Of a stretch of DNA of 64,000 nt, positions 1 to 7,105 are shown piece after piece. A program made the translations under genes and the position numbers. The notes beneath the pieces were generated by a model, which worked only from the letters and a program-made list of their open reading frames with translations, was not told where the DNA came from and ran no database searches. Positions within the stretch are counted from its first letter, which is position 1, and every line of letters starts with the position of its first letter. The DNA is taken from the NCBI GenBank assembly GCA_900466575.1, contig UBMP01000018.1, positions 44,803 to 108,802 of the forward strand, read 5' to 3'. This DNA is from Hyphomicrobiales bacterium. GTDB taxonomy: Bacteria; Pseudomonadota; Alphaproteobacteria; Rhizobiales; Rhizobiaceae.

Positions 1-38
1 CCGCCGAAGCCGCAACAAAAAAGACATTGGACGTATGA
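1..38 (+). CDS. 3' end of upstream gene, probably ccmD (partial)
   Basis: The third frame is open from the window edge and reads AEATKKTLDV followed by TGA. The stop overlaps the ATG of the next gene as ATGA, which is typical of translational coupling. In rhizobia the gene before cycY is usually ccmD, a small heme-export membrane protein with a charged tail, and a polar tail fits. The visible piece is too short to identify by sequence, so the name is inferred from context only. Confidence 0.4.
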   Translation, partial: AEAATKKTLDV

Positions 39-631
39 CCGATCAGCCCACAGACGAGCCCGCGCGCCCGAAGCTTTCTCGCATCGGCGTCATCATCGCC
101 TTCCTGCCTATCGTCACCTTTCTGGCGCTGGCCGGCATCTTCTGGAAACAGCTGACGAGCGGCGGCAATCCCGCCACGCTCCCCTCCGCCCTGATCGGTC
201 GTCAGGCTCCGTCGCTCAACCTCAATGCGCTGGAAGGCTCAAACCGCCCGCCGCTCATCGACGCGCAGGTCAAGGGCAAGCTGACGCTGGTCAATGTCTG
301 GGCCTCGTGGTGCATTCCCTGCCGCGACGAAGCCCCCGAAATCATGGAGATTTCGAAGGACCCGCGCATCAACGTCGTCGGCATCAACTACAAGGACAAG
401 ACCGACAACGCGCTTGCCTTTCTCGGCGACTTCGGCAACCCCTTCGCCGCGATCGGCATCGACCCGAACGGTGCTGCCGCCATCGACTGGGGCGTCTACG
501 GCATCCCGGAAAGCTATCTCGTCGATCAGACCGGCAAGATCGTCTACAAGAAGGTCGGTCCCTTCGATCCGGTTAGCATCGAGAAGGAACTGATGCCGGC
601 GGTGGCGAAGGCGTTGACCGGGAAGGGGTAA
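35..631 (+). CDS. cycY: Thiol:disulfide interchange protein CycY (CcmG/DsbE/TlpA family)
   Basis: Membrane-anchored periplasmic thioredoxin-like protein of 198 aa. It reduces apocytochrome c before heme attachment in system I cytochrome c maturation. One N-terminal membrane segment (about residues 16-37) is followed by a thioredoxin fold with the redox motif WCIPC at Cys93 and Cys96. The motif lies in a WASWC context typical of CcmG/TlpA proteins. A cis-proline loop (YGIPESYLV) lies near residue 155. The length is normal for the family. The start overlaps the stop of an upstream gene, which suggests it is the last gene of a ccm operon lying left of the window. It converges on the DUF2585 gene 30 bases away. 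Confidence 0.92.
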   Translation: MTDQPTDEPARPKLSRIGVIIAFLPIVTFLALAGIFWKQLTSGGNPATLPSALIGRQAPSLNLNALEGSNRPPLIDAQVKGKLTLVNVWASWCIPCRDEAPEIMEISKDPRINVVGINYKDKTDNALAFLGDFGNPFAAIGIDPNGAAAIDWGVYGIPESYLVDQTGKIVYKKVGPFDPVSIEKELMPAVAKALTGKG

Positions 632-661
632 CCCCCTTCCAGCAGCACTTGCCAAGGGACG

Positions 662-1255
662 TTACAGCGCCGACTGCCATTGCCGGATCGCGTCGATCGG
701 CCAGACCAGCATGATGATGTTGAGCGCAAGATTGTCGCGGATGATGATGGCTGTTGCGATTTCAAAGCCGATGGCGATCACAATCGTCAGCCAGACAGGC
801 GCCCTCGCAGCAAAGATGAAACCAGCCGCCATGGCCACCGTGTCCATGGCAGAGTTCAGGATACTGTCGCCCTCATAGCCGTAAGAAGCCGTAACCGAGC
901 GATAGCGCTCGATGATAATGGGCGAGTTTTCTAGGATTTCCCAGCCGGCTTCGATGAGGGTCGCGAATGCGAGGCGCAGGGCCAGCGGATAGCGCCTAAG
1001 GACAAGAAACCCCAGTCCGTAGAAAATGAAACCGTGAATGATGTGCGATGGCGTGTACCAGTCGGAAATGTGCTGGGAATTTCCGGAGGAATGGACCGAG
1101 GGCTCGAAGAGCTTGATCTCCCCACAGGAGCAGATCCACAACCGCCCCATGAAATGCTCGGCGACAATCTGGATGGCCAGGATCGCCAGTGCGACGCCCA
1201 GCCAGATCATGGAGGACCGCAAGGCGTCAGGCCGGTGCTCCATGGCCGCCGTCAT
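662..1255 (-). CDS. DUF2585 (UPF0314) membrane protein
   Basis: Hydrophobic protein of 197 aa with about five to six membrane segments. It contains the run [20 protein letters not shown] followed by a conserved-looking [13 protein letters not shown] stretch, typical of the DUF2585/UPF0314 family of rhizobia and relatives. Histidines, a Trp-Glu pair ([10 protein letters not shown]) and an Asp in the membrane region hint at a catalytic or metal-binding membrane protein, but no activity is known. Its ATG overlaps the stop of the ispZ gene by four bases, so the two are translationally coupled. It is probably the last gene of the dapF-mtaB-ftsY-ispZ group. Confidence 0.85.
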   Translation of the reverse strand: MTAAMEHRPDALRSSMIWLGVALAILAIQIVAEHFMGRLWICSCGEIKLFEPSVHSSGNSQHISDWYTPSHIIHGFIFYGLGFLVLRRYPLALRLAFATLIEAGWEILENSPIIIERYRSVTASYGYEGDSILNSAMDTVAMAAGFIFAARAPVWLTIVIAIGFEIATAIIIRDNLALNIIMLVWPIDAIRQWQSAL

Positions 1256-1911
1256 GACTGGCTTTCCTTCTCCTCTTCATCCTCCAGCGAATGCTTCATG
1301 ATGAGCGGCATCTGCGACATGGTGAAGAGGATGGTAATGGGCATGGTGCCCCAGACCTTGAAGGTGATCCAGGCGTCGTCGGAGAAATTCCGCCAGACGA
1401 CTTCATTGAGCACGGCGAGAAACAGGAAGAACAGGCCCCAGCGGAAGGTCAGCTTGCGCCAGCCCTCGTCATCCAGCCGGAAGGCGGCATTGAAGACATA
1501 GCCGAGGAGCGACTTGCCGAAATAGAGCCCGCCAAGCAGCACGACGCCAAAGAGCGCATTGATGATCGTCGGCTTCATCTTGATGAAAAGCTCGTTCTGC
1601 AGATAGATGCCGAGCCCGCCGAAGATGAGCACGATGGCGCCCGAAACGAAGGGCATGAGCGGCAGGTGCTTGACCACGATCTTCGAGACGATGAGCGAGA
1701 CGACTGTCGCCACCATGAAGAAGGCCGTCGCCACGAACAGCGGGCCACCCAGCTTTTCCAGCACCGGAAAATGCTTCACCAGCCATTCGCCGCGCAGGTT
1801 GGCGAAAAAGAAGACGAGGATCGGCCCGAGTTCCAGCGCCAGCTTCAGGCCGGCATTCTCGCGCGGCTTGGGAAGGGCGGCAGATTTCGGGTTCAGGCTT
1901 TCGTCAGTCAT
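1252..1911 (-). CDS. ispZ: Septation protein A (IspZ/YciB family)
   Basis: Inner-membrane protein of 219 aa with an N-terminal cytosolic tail (about 25 residues) and five to six membrane helices. The diagnostic opening [15 protein letters not shown] and the late motif [19 protein letters not shown] match the YciB/IspZ family. The family is linked to cell envelope synthesis and septation through interactions with elongation and division proteins. The length is slightly above the E. coli protein, as is usual in alphaproteobacteria. It lies 130 bases downstream of ftsY in the same direction, with two palindromic repeats in the spacer, and overlaps the DUF2585 gene. Proximity to ftsY is conserved in many rhizobia as I recall. 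Confidence 0.92.
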   Translation of the reverse strand: MTDESLNPKSAALPKPRENAGLKLALELGPILVFFFANLRGEWLVKHFPVLEKLGGPLFVATAFFMVATVVSLIVSKIVVKHLPLMPFVSGAIVLIFGGLGIYLQNELFIKMKPTIINALFGVVLLGGLYFGKSLLGYVFNAAFRLDDEGWRKLTFRWGLFFLFLAVLNEVVWRNFSDDAWITFKVWGTMPITILFTMSQMPLIMKHSLEDEEEKESQS

Positions 1912-1930
1912 TGACGAGCTTCCTTAAATT

Positions 1931-1982
1931 CTAGAGCAATTCCGAGCCGAAAGTGGGAACCGGTTCGCGTCCGGAATTGCGT
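1931..1982. repeat. Rhizobiales intergenic palindromic repeat, copy 1
   Basis: About 50 bases that begin AGAGCAATTCC and end GGAATTGCGT, so the ends pair as an 8-base stem (GCAATTCC with GGAATTGC). An inner CCGAAAG...CGGTTCG portion gives a nested hairpin. A close copy lies at 53935-53982. This kind of element is very common between genes in Rhizobiales. Here it sits between ispZ and ftsY. Confidence 0.8.
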
Positions 1983-1995
1983 AAAAACTAAGAGA

Positions 1996-2036
1996 TAGAG
2001 CATTTCCGCGTTTCAGCGAAACCCGGAGATGCTCTA
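1996..2036. repeat. Second palindromic element after ftsY
   Basis: A 41-base palindrome whose arms TAGAGCATTTCCG and CGGAGATGCTCTA pair with a single G-T pair. The centre contains a small inner hairpin GTTTC-AGC-GAAAC. It lies five bases beyond the ftsY stop codon and could protect or shape the ftsY mRNA end. It has no U-run and so is not an ordinary terminator. Confidence 0.7.
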
Positions 2037-2041
2037 AGCGA

Positions 2042-3640
2042 TCAGGCAATGCCTGCAATGGCGCTGGCGAAATCCTTCGCCTCGAAGGGCTCGAGATCGT
2101 CGATCCCCTCGCCCACGCCGATGAAATAGACGGGCAGCTTGTGCTTGGCGGCAATCGCCACCAGAATGCCGCCGCGCGCCGTGCCGTCGAGCTTCGTCAT
2201 GACGAGGCCGGACACGCCCGCGACGTTGCGGAAGATTTCCACCTGCTGCAGGGCGTTCTGCCCCGTCGTCGCATCCAGTGTCTGCAGCACGGTATGCGGC
2301 GCATCGGGATCGAGCTTGCCGAGAACGCGGACGATCTTTTCGAGCTCCGCCATCAGCTCGGCCTTGTTCTGCAAGCGTCCGGCCGTGTCGATGATCAGCA
2401 CGTCGGACTTCTTTTCTATGGCTTTTTTATAGGCGTCGTAAGCGAGCCCCGCCGCATCGGCACCCAGTTGCGTGCCGATGAATTCGGAGCCCGTGCGGCC
2501 CGCCCAGATCTTCAGCTGCTCGATAGCCGCCGCGCGGAACGTATCGCCCGCCGCCAGCATGACCTTCAGCCCCGCGCCCGAAAGCTTGGCAGCCAGCTTG
2601 CCGATGGTCGTCGTCTTGCCGGTGCCGTTGACGCCGACGACGAGAATGACATGTGGCTTGTGATTGAGATCGAGTTCGAGCGGCTTGGCGACGGGGCTCA
2701 GAACCTTCTCGATTTCGCCCGCCATGATGCGGGAGACGTCTTCGCCCGTCACATCGCGTCCGTAACGCTCTGCTGACAGAGCGCCGGTCACGCGCATCGC
2801 CGTCTCGACGCCGAGATCGGCGCGGATCAGCAGCTCTTCCAGCTCCTCCAGCGTGTCATCATCGAGCTTGCGCTTGGTGAAAAGCGAGGAAATCTGCTGC
2901 GTCAGTTGCGACGAGGTGCGGAAGAGCCCGGCCTTGAGGCGCTGGAACCAGGATTGTTTGACGGCGGGTGCCGGTACCGTCGGCTCGATCTTGCGGTCGG
3001 CAGCAGACGCAAACCCCTTGGGAAGCGCGGGCGTGGAAGCTCCCTCTTCTCCCCCTGGGGAGAAGGTGGCCCGAAGGGCCGGATGAGGGGGCGACGGTTC
3101 AGCAGGGGTTTCGGGTGCGTCGTCCGCAGGCTTTTCAGCGACCGCGTCAACGGGAGCACCCCCCTCTGTCGGCTGTGCCGACATCTCCCCCTCAAGGGGG
3201 GAGAGTGAGGCTGCGGCTTCCGGCTCGGGTTCCGGCACGCCGGCGTCCCAATCGGCCAGTGCTTCGGCCTCTTCGTGATCGATATCGGTGACATGCGCAG
3301 GCTCTTCGGCAGGCGCATGTTCGGCGGCAAACTCCTCTGCCGTCTCCTCCGATATGCCGGGGGCGGGCGCCGGGTCCGGAAGGTCGGCGTCCCATTCGGT
3401 ACGCTCGACGGCCTCTTCTTTCGTCAGGTCGACATCGTGAGTTTCGGCGGGGGCTTCGACGGAAACGTCGGCGGGTGGCGTACCTCCCTCTGTCGGCTTT
3501 GCCGACATCTCCCCCTCAGGGGAGGAAAGCGGCTGAACGGCAGGCTCTGAGGCCTGCGTCTCGACCACCTCGGACGGTTTGGCCGTCTCGTCATCCTTCT
3601 TGCCGAAGGAGAAGACTTTCTTGATGAAACCGAGCGCCAT
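2042..3640 (-). CDS. ftsY: Signal recognition particle receptor FtsY
   Basis: SRP receptor GTPase of 532 aa that docks ribosome-SRP complexes at the inner membrane. Residues 1-14 form a basic amphipathic start (GFIKKVFSFGKK) fit for membrane binding. Residues 15-230 are an acidic, disordered A domain. The NG domain begins near 236, with G1 GVNGTGKT at 336-343, DTFRAAA, DTAGR, TKLDGTARGG and the C-terminal GEGIDDLEPF. The A domain carries three in-frame translations of genomic palindromic repeats at about residues 38-54, 146-163 and 184-202, which lengthen the protein. It starts 16 bases after mtaB and is probably in one operon with dapF and mtaB. Confidence 0.97.
   Translation of the reverse strand: MALGFIKKVFSFGKKDDETAKPSEVVETQASEPAVQPLSSPEGEMSAKPTEGGTPPADVSVEAPAETHDVDLTKEEAVERTEWDADLPDPAPAPGISEETAEEFAAEHAPAEEPAHVTDIDHEEAEALADWDAGVPEPEPEAAASLSPLEGEMSAQPTEGGAPVDAVAEKPADDAPETPAEPSPPHPALRATFSPGGEEGASTPALPKGFASAADRKIEPTVPAPAVKQSWFQRLKAGLFRTSSQLTQQISSLFTKRKLDDDTLEELEELLIRADLGVETAMRVTGALSAERYGRDVTGEDVSRIMAGEIEKVLSPVAKPLELDLNHKPHVILVVGVNGTGKTTTIGKLAAKLSGAGLKVMLAAGDTFRAAAIEQLKIWAGRTGSEFIGTQLGADAAGLAYDAYKKAIEKKSDVLIIDTAGRLQNKAELMAELEKIVRVLGKLDPDAPHTVLQTLDATTGQNALQQVEIFRNVAGVSGLVMTKLDGTARGGILVAIAAKHKLPVYFIGVGEGIDDLEPFEAKDFASAIAGIA
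3041..3091. repeat. Nested-hairpin repeat inside ftsY, copy A (type 2)
   Basis: Two hairpins in a row: TTCTCCCC pairing with GGGGAGAA, and GGCCC-GAA-GGGCC. Flanking runs TCCCTC and ATGAGGGGG also pair. In ftsY it is read as about 19 residues (PPHPALRATFSPGGEEGAS). It resembles the pair at 21520-21665 and the element at 63961. Confidence 0.8.
3156..3204. repeat. Nested-hairpin repeat inside ftsY, copy B (type 1)
   Basis: Begins GCACCCCCCTCTGTCGGC. It contains a first hairpin GTCGGC-TGT-GCCGAC and a second hairpin CTCCCCC-TCAA-GGGGGGAG. It is read on the minus strand as LSPLEGEMSAQPTEGGAP in FtsY. It is nearly identical to copy C and to the mccA copies. Confidence 0.85.
3480..3525. repeat. Nested-hairpin repeat inside ftsY, copy C (type 1)
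   Basis: Same architecture and orientation as the copy at 3156: GTCGGC-TTT-GCCGAC followed by CTCCCC-TCA-GGGGAG. It is read in FtsY as LSSPEGEMSAKPTEGGT, in the same reading frame of the element as copy B. Confidence 0.85.
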
Positions 3641-3656
3641 TTCTCGTCCGTCTGGT

Positions 3657-4931
3657 TCAGGCCGCGTGGGCGGCGATCGTGTCGAATATCAGATGCTTGC
3701 CGTCATGACCGGAAATCGTGACCTCGGCAAAGGTTCCGGGCGCCATGTCCGGCGTCCTGACGCTCGTGAAGTTTTCGGTATGCGCCAAGCCGCCGCGTTC
3801 GGCAAGTACGATCTGGCGCGTGCCGGTCATGGCGGCAAGATGCGCCTGCGCCAGCCGCTCGCCGGTCTCTCGCAGCCGGGCGGCGCGCTCCTTGACCAGC
3901 CGGCGGTCGAGCTGCGGCATACGCGCCGCGGGCGTACCCTCGCGCGGGCTGAACGGGAAGACATGCAGATGCGCGATACCGGTCTCTTCCGCAAGCCGCA
4001 AAGAATTGGCAAAGGCCTCTTCCGTCTCTGTCGGAAAGCCGGCAATGATATCCGCCCCGAAGGCCATGTCTGGCCGCAGCCGTCGGACATCGGCGCAGAA
4101 GGCCAGCGCATCGGCGCGCGAATGTCGCCGCTTCATGCGCTTGAGGATCAGGTCGTCGCCATGCTGCAGGGACAGATGCAGATGCGGCATGAAGCGCGGC
4201 TCGTCGGCAATCAGGTCCATCAGATGGCGGTCCGCCTCGATGGAGTCGATGGAGGAAAGCCGGAGCCGACGAATGTCGGGGACCTGCTTGAGAATCGTCT
4301 TGGCCAGAAGACCCAGCGTCGGCGTTCCCGGCAGATCGCCGCCATAGGAGGTCGCATCAACACCGGTCAGCACCACTTCCTGGTAACCGGATGCGGCAAG
4401 CTCGCGCACCTGATCCACCACAGCCCCCATCGGCACCGACCGCGAATTGCCCCGGCCATAGGGAATGATGCAGAAGGTGCAGCGATGATCGCAGCCATTC
4501 TGCACCTGCACGAAGGCGCGCACATGGCCGTCGATGAGACGCACCATCTGCGGCGCGGTCTCGGTCACGCTCATAATGTCGTTGACGCGGGCCTTCTCCT
4601 CGGCCGCGACGCCGAAATCAGGCAGCGCTCTGTACGCATCCGCTTTCAGTTTGTCGTCATTGCCGATCACCGCATCCACTTCCGGCATGGCGGCAAAGTC
4701 ATGTGCGGCGACCTGTGCGGCGCAGCCGGTGACGACGATGCGGGTGGAAGGGTTTTCGCGCCGCGCCCGGCGGATCGCCTGGCGGGCCTGGCGCACGGCC
4801 TCGCCGGTCACGGCGCAGGTATTGACGAGAATGGCATCCGTCAGCCCGGCCTTCGCGGCCTCGGCCTTCATGACTTCGGATTCGTAGATATTCAGACGGC
4901 AGCCGAAGGTTATGACCTCGACAGCGCTCAA
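3657..4931 (-). CDS. mtaB: tRNA (t6A37) C2-methylthiotransferase MtaB
   Basis: Radical-SAM methylthiotransferase that makes ms2t6A at position 37 of ANN-decoding tRNAs. The 424-aa protein has the N-terminal UPF0004 domain ([11 protein letters not shown], then cysteines in NTCAVT and TGCAAQ). The radical-SAM cluster motif CDHRCTFC follows at about residue 150, then a C-terminal TRAM-like end. The FGCRLN form and the GRGNSRS stretch favour MtaB over MiaB or RimO. I chose the TTG at 4931, which overlaps the dapF stop as TTGA, because the family motif starts a few residues later. Longer readings add an arginine-rich tail that is the dapF end in another frame. It sits between dapF and ftsY in one leftward operon. 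Confidence 0.9.
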   Translation of the reverse strand: MSAVEVITFGCRLNIYESEVMKAEAAKAGLTDAILVNTCAVTGEAVRQARQAIRRARRENPSTRIVVTGCAAQVAAHDFAAMPEVDAVIGNDDKLKADAYRALPDFGVAAEEKARVNDIMSVTETAPQMVRLIDGHVRAFVQVQNGCDHRCTFCIIPYGRGNSRSVPMGAVVDQVRELAASGYQEVVLTGVDATSYGGDLPGTPTLGLLAKTILKQVPDIRRLRLSSIDSIEADRHLMDLIADEPRFMPHLHLSLQHGDDLILKRMKRRHSRADALAFCADVRRLRPDMAFGADIIAGFPTETEEAFANSLRLAEETGIAHLHVFPFSPREGTPAARMPQLDRRLVKERAARLRETGERLAQAHLAAMTGTRQIVLAERGGLAHTENFTSVRTPDMAPGTFAEVTISGHDGKHLIFDTIAAHAA

Positions 4932-5821
4932 ACCGCAACCGCCTCGTCGGCCTGCCATTCGCCGGTCATGGGATCGACCGTGCCCGACCATTCCCAGGTG
5001 GCGGGGCCCGTCATGACGACATGATTGTCGAGCCGCCATTCGAGCTCCAGCGAACCGGGCGGAATGGCGCTGGCGACATTGATCGTCACCTTGCGGCCTG
5101 TGCGGCCGGTTCGCGCACCGCTGACGGCGGCGGCACAGGCGGCCGAACCGCAGGCGAGCGTCAGCCCCGCGCCACGCTCCCAGGTCCGCGTCGTCATCGA
5201 CGTCGGCGAGGTCACCTGCGCGATGGTGATATTGCAGCGCTCGGGGAAGATCGGATGGTTTTCGAGGAGAGGCCCGAACTTCTCGAGATCGTAGGACCAG
5301 ACGTCGTTCTCGACCCAGAACACGGCATGCGGATTGCCCATCGACATGGCCGATGGCGAGTGCAGAACCGGATTGTCGATGGGCCCGATCTGCAGCTCGA
5401 TGCGGCTCGTGTCGTGAAACTCTTCAGCCAGCGGAATGCGGTCCCAATCGAAGACGGGCTCGCCCATGTCGACAGAGATCAGCCCGTTCTCATGCTCCCT
5501 GGCATTCAGGATGCCCGCAATCGTCTGGAAGGTGAAGGACTGCTTGCCCGTCTCGGCGGCCAGCGCCTGCACGACGCAGCGCGTGCCGTTGCCGCAGGCC
5601 TGCGCCTTCGAACCGTCGCAGTTCAGGATGTCGATATAGGCGTCAGTGCCGTCGAGCTTCGGATCGTGGATGGCCATGATCTGATCGAACTTCGTCGCGG
5701 CATCGATGTCGAGCGCAATCGCGGCTTGGGGCGTGACCCGGTCCTTGCGGCCGCGCATGTCGATGACGAGGATCTTGTTGCCAAGCCCGTTCATCTTCGC
5801 AAAGGGGACGCGTTCAGACAT
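4928..5821 (-). CDS. dapF: Diaminopimelate epimerase
   Basis: Converts LL- to meso-diaminopimelate for lysine and peptidoglycan synthesis, in the cytoplasm. The 297-aa protein has the two catalytic-cysteine motifs of the family, ACGNGTRC (about residue 79) and LACGSAACA (about residue 228). It opens with [13 protein letters not shown]. The length is normal for alphaproteobacteria, where an extra loop is common. It starts a leftward run with mtaB and ftsY. A weak promoter-like pair, CTGGAA (5895-5900) and CCATAT (5872-5877) spaced by 17, lies upstream on the minus strand, but this is only suggestive. Confidence 0.95.
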   Translation of the reverse strand: MSERVPFAKMNGLGNKILVIDMRGRKDRVTPQAAIALDIDAATKFDQIMAIHDPKLDGTDAYIDILNCDGSKAQACGNGTRCVVQALAAETGKQSFTFQTIAGILNAREHENGLISVDMGEPVFDWDRIPLAEEFHDTSRIELQIGPIDNPVLHSPSAMSMGNPHAVFWVENDVWSYDLEKFGPLLENHPIFPERCNITIAQVTSPTSMTTRTWERGAGLTLACGSAACAAAVSGARTGRTGRKVTINVASAIPPGSLELEWRLDNHVVMTGPATWEWSGTVDPMTGEWQADEAVAV

Positions 5822-5911
5822 GATTTCGCTTTCTTCTCGATCGGTCGGGTCAACACCCGTATTTTTCGCTTATATGGCCGAAAAACCGGGCGATTTCCAG
5901 TAGCGAAGGTA

Positions 5912-6919
5912 TCACACCTGCGGCACGTCGAAAACCGCGCCCGGCTGCAGCGCCGGAAAGCGCTCGCGCGCGATGCCGGCGGCATCGAGCGCCGCGTGCA
6001 GCTCCCGCTCGGGATGATAGATATTCTCGTTGGTGAGCTGGAAGGTGAACCAGTGGTGGCCCGCCGCATAGGCCGCATTGCAGAGTCGCATGCCCTCCAC
6101 GGCCTCTTCCGGATTCTGGTGCTGCGCCTTCATGAACCAGCGCGGCTCATAGGCGCCGATCGGCAGGATGGCGAGGCGGAAGCGGCCGTATTTCTCCCCG
6201 GCCGCCCGATAATTGATGCCGTCGTGAAAGCCGGTGTCGCCGATATGATAGATCAGCCCACCCGCCGTCTCGATGACGAAGGCCGCCCAGAGCGCAAAGC
6301 GTCGGTCGTTCACACCGCGCGCAGACCAGTGATGCGCGGGCTCGCAATGAAAGACGAGCCCATGGCCGAAATCGAAACGGTCACCCCAGTCCATCGCCCG
6401 GATGCGGGCATTGGGCACGGTACGGCGGATGATGGTGTCGTTGCCGAGCGGCGTGACGATCAACGGATTGTGGATACGCACCAGTCGTTTCAGCGTCACC
6501 ATATCCAGATGGTCGTAGTGATTGTGCGAGATGATCACGACATCGATGGGCGGCAGGTCCTCGAAACGAATGCCCGGTTCGTTGGCCCGGCGGGGACCGG
6601 CAAAACTGAAGGGACTGACGCGCTCGGACCAGACCGGATCGGTCAGGATCGAAAAATCCTGCGTCTGGATCAGCATGGAAGCATGGCCCACCATGGTCAC
6701 GCGCAGCCGCTTCCCCTCCAGCCGCGCCTCGGGCTTTGCCTTCGGAAAAGGCGATGCCACGGCAGCGGGCCATGGCTGCGGCTTATCGCGAAACCGCCAT
6801 TGCAGCACCTTGGAAAAACCGCCCGGCTCGACTCCGCCGGGATTGAAGAAGCGCTTTCCGTCGAAATGATCGGTGACGGGGCCTTTGTAATAGGAATTTC
6901 CAGTCGGCTTCGAAGTCAT
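5912..6919 (-). CDS. MBL-fold hydrolase, NAPE-PLD/RomA-like
   Basis: Cytoplasmic metallo-beta-lactamase fold protein of 335 aa. The zinc signature HNHYDHLD (about residue 131) and later metal ligands in the HCEPAHHWSARG and IYHIGDTGFHD stretches are all present. The N-terminal pattern NPGGVEPGGFSKVLQWRF and the HHWSARG motif are those of the group that includes N-acyl-phosphatidylethanolamine phospholipase D and bacterial RomA-like proteins. The likely substrate is a phospholipid or other phosphodiester, but bacterial members are poorly characterised. It is transcribed leftward ahead of dapF, with 90 bases between, so it may or may not belong to that operon. Confidence 0.85.
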   Translation of the reverse strand: MTSKPTGNSYYKGPVTDHFDGKRFFNPGGVEPGGFSKVLQWRFRDKPQPWPAAVASPFPKAKPEARLEGKRLRVTMVGHASMLIQTQDFSILTDPVWSERVSPFSFAGPRRANEPGIRFEDLPPIDVVIISHNHYDHLDMVTLKRLVRIHNPLIVTPLGNDTIIRRTVPNARIRAMDWGDRFDFGHGLVFHCEPAHHWSARGVNDRRFALWAAFVIETAGGLIYHIGDTGFHDGINYRAAGEKYGRFRLAILPIGAYEPRWFMKAQHQNPEEAVEGMRLCNAAYAAGHHWFTFQLTNENIYHPERELHAALDAAGIARERFPALQPGAVFDVPQV

Positions 6920-7064
6920 GCTGCAGCTTCGCCTATCGTTTGATGCACGCGAGAATAACGCAGTTGGGCACCATGTGGTTGCCTTTAAAGATCAACGGCC
7001 GCTTAAGCCTATATTTCGGCGAGTAAACCCCTAATTTATATGGGAATTATGGGAATCTTAAGGT

Positions 7065-7079
7065 GTTGATGCGATCAAC
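7065..7079. promoter_or_regulatory. Inverted repeat upstream of the MHYT-GGDEF-EAL gene
   Basis: GTTGAT-GCG-ATCAAC is a perfect 6-3-6 inverted repeat 26 bases before the ATG at 7106. It could be an operator or a small leader hairpin. No partner regulator is evident nearby. Confidence 0.35.
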
Positions 7080-7105
7080 GCGCACTCATCGTTGCGAGTC
7101 TATAT

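Noticed and set aside
5021..6943. Open frame of 640 codons on the plus strand opposite dapF and the MBL hydrolase
   Set aside because: Arg/Gly/His-rich composition, no family motif, and fully antisense to two well-supported genes. Such frames are common in GC-rich DNA.
6960..6985. GGGCACCATGTGGTTGCC upstream of the MHYT gene, considered as a sigma-54 promoter
   Set aside because: The GG and GC elements are 12 bases apart instead of 10, and no enhancer-like site is seen.
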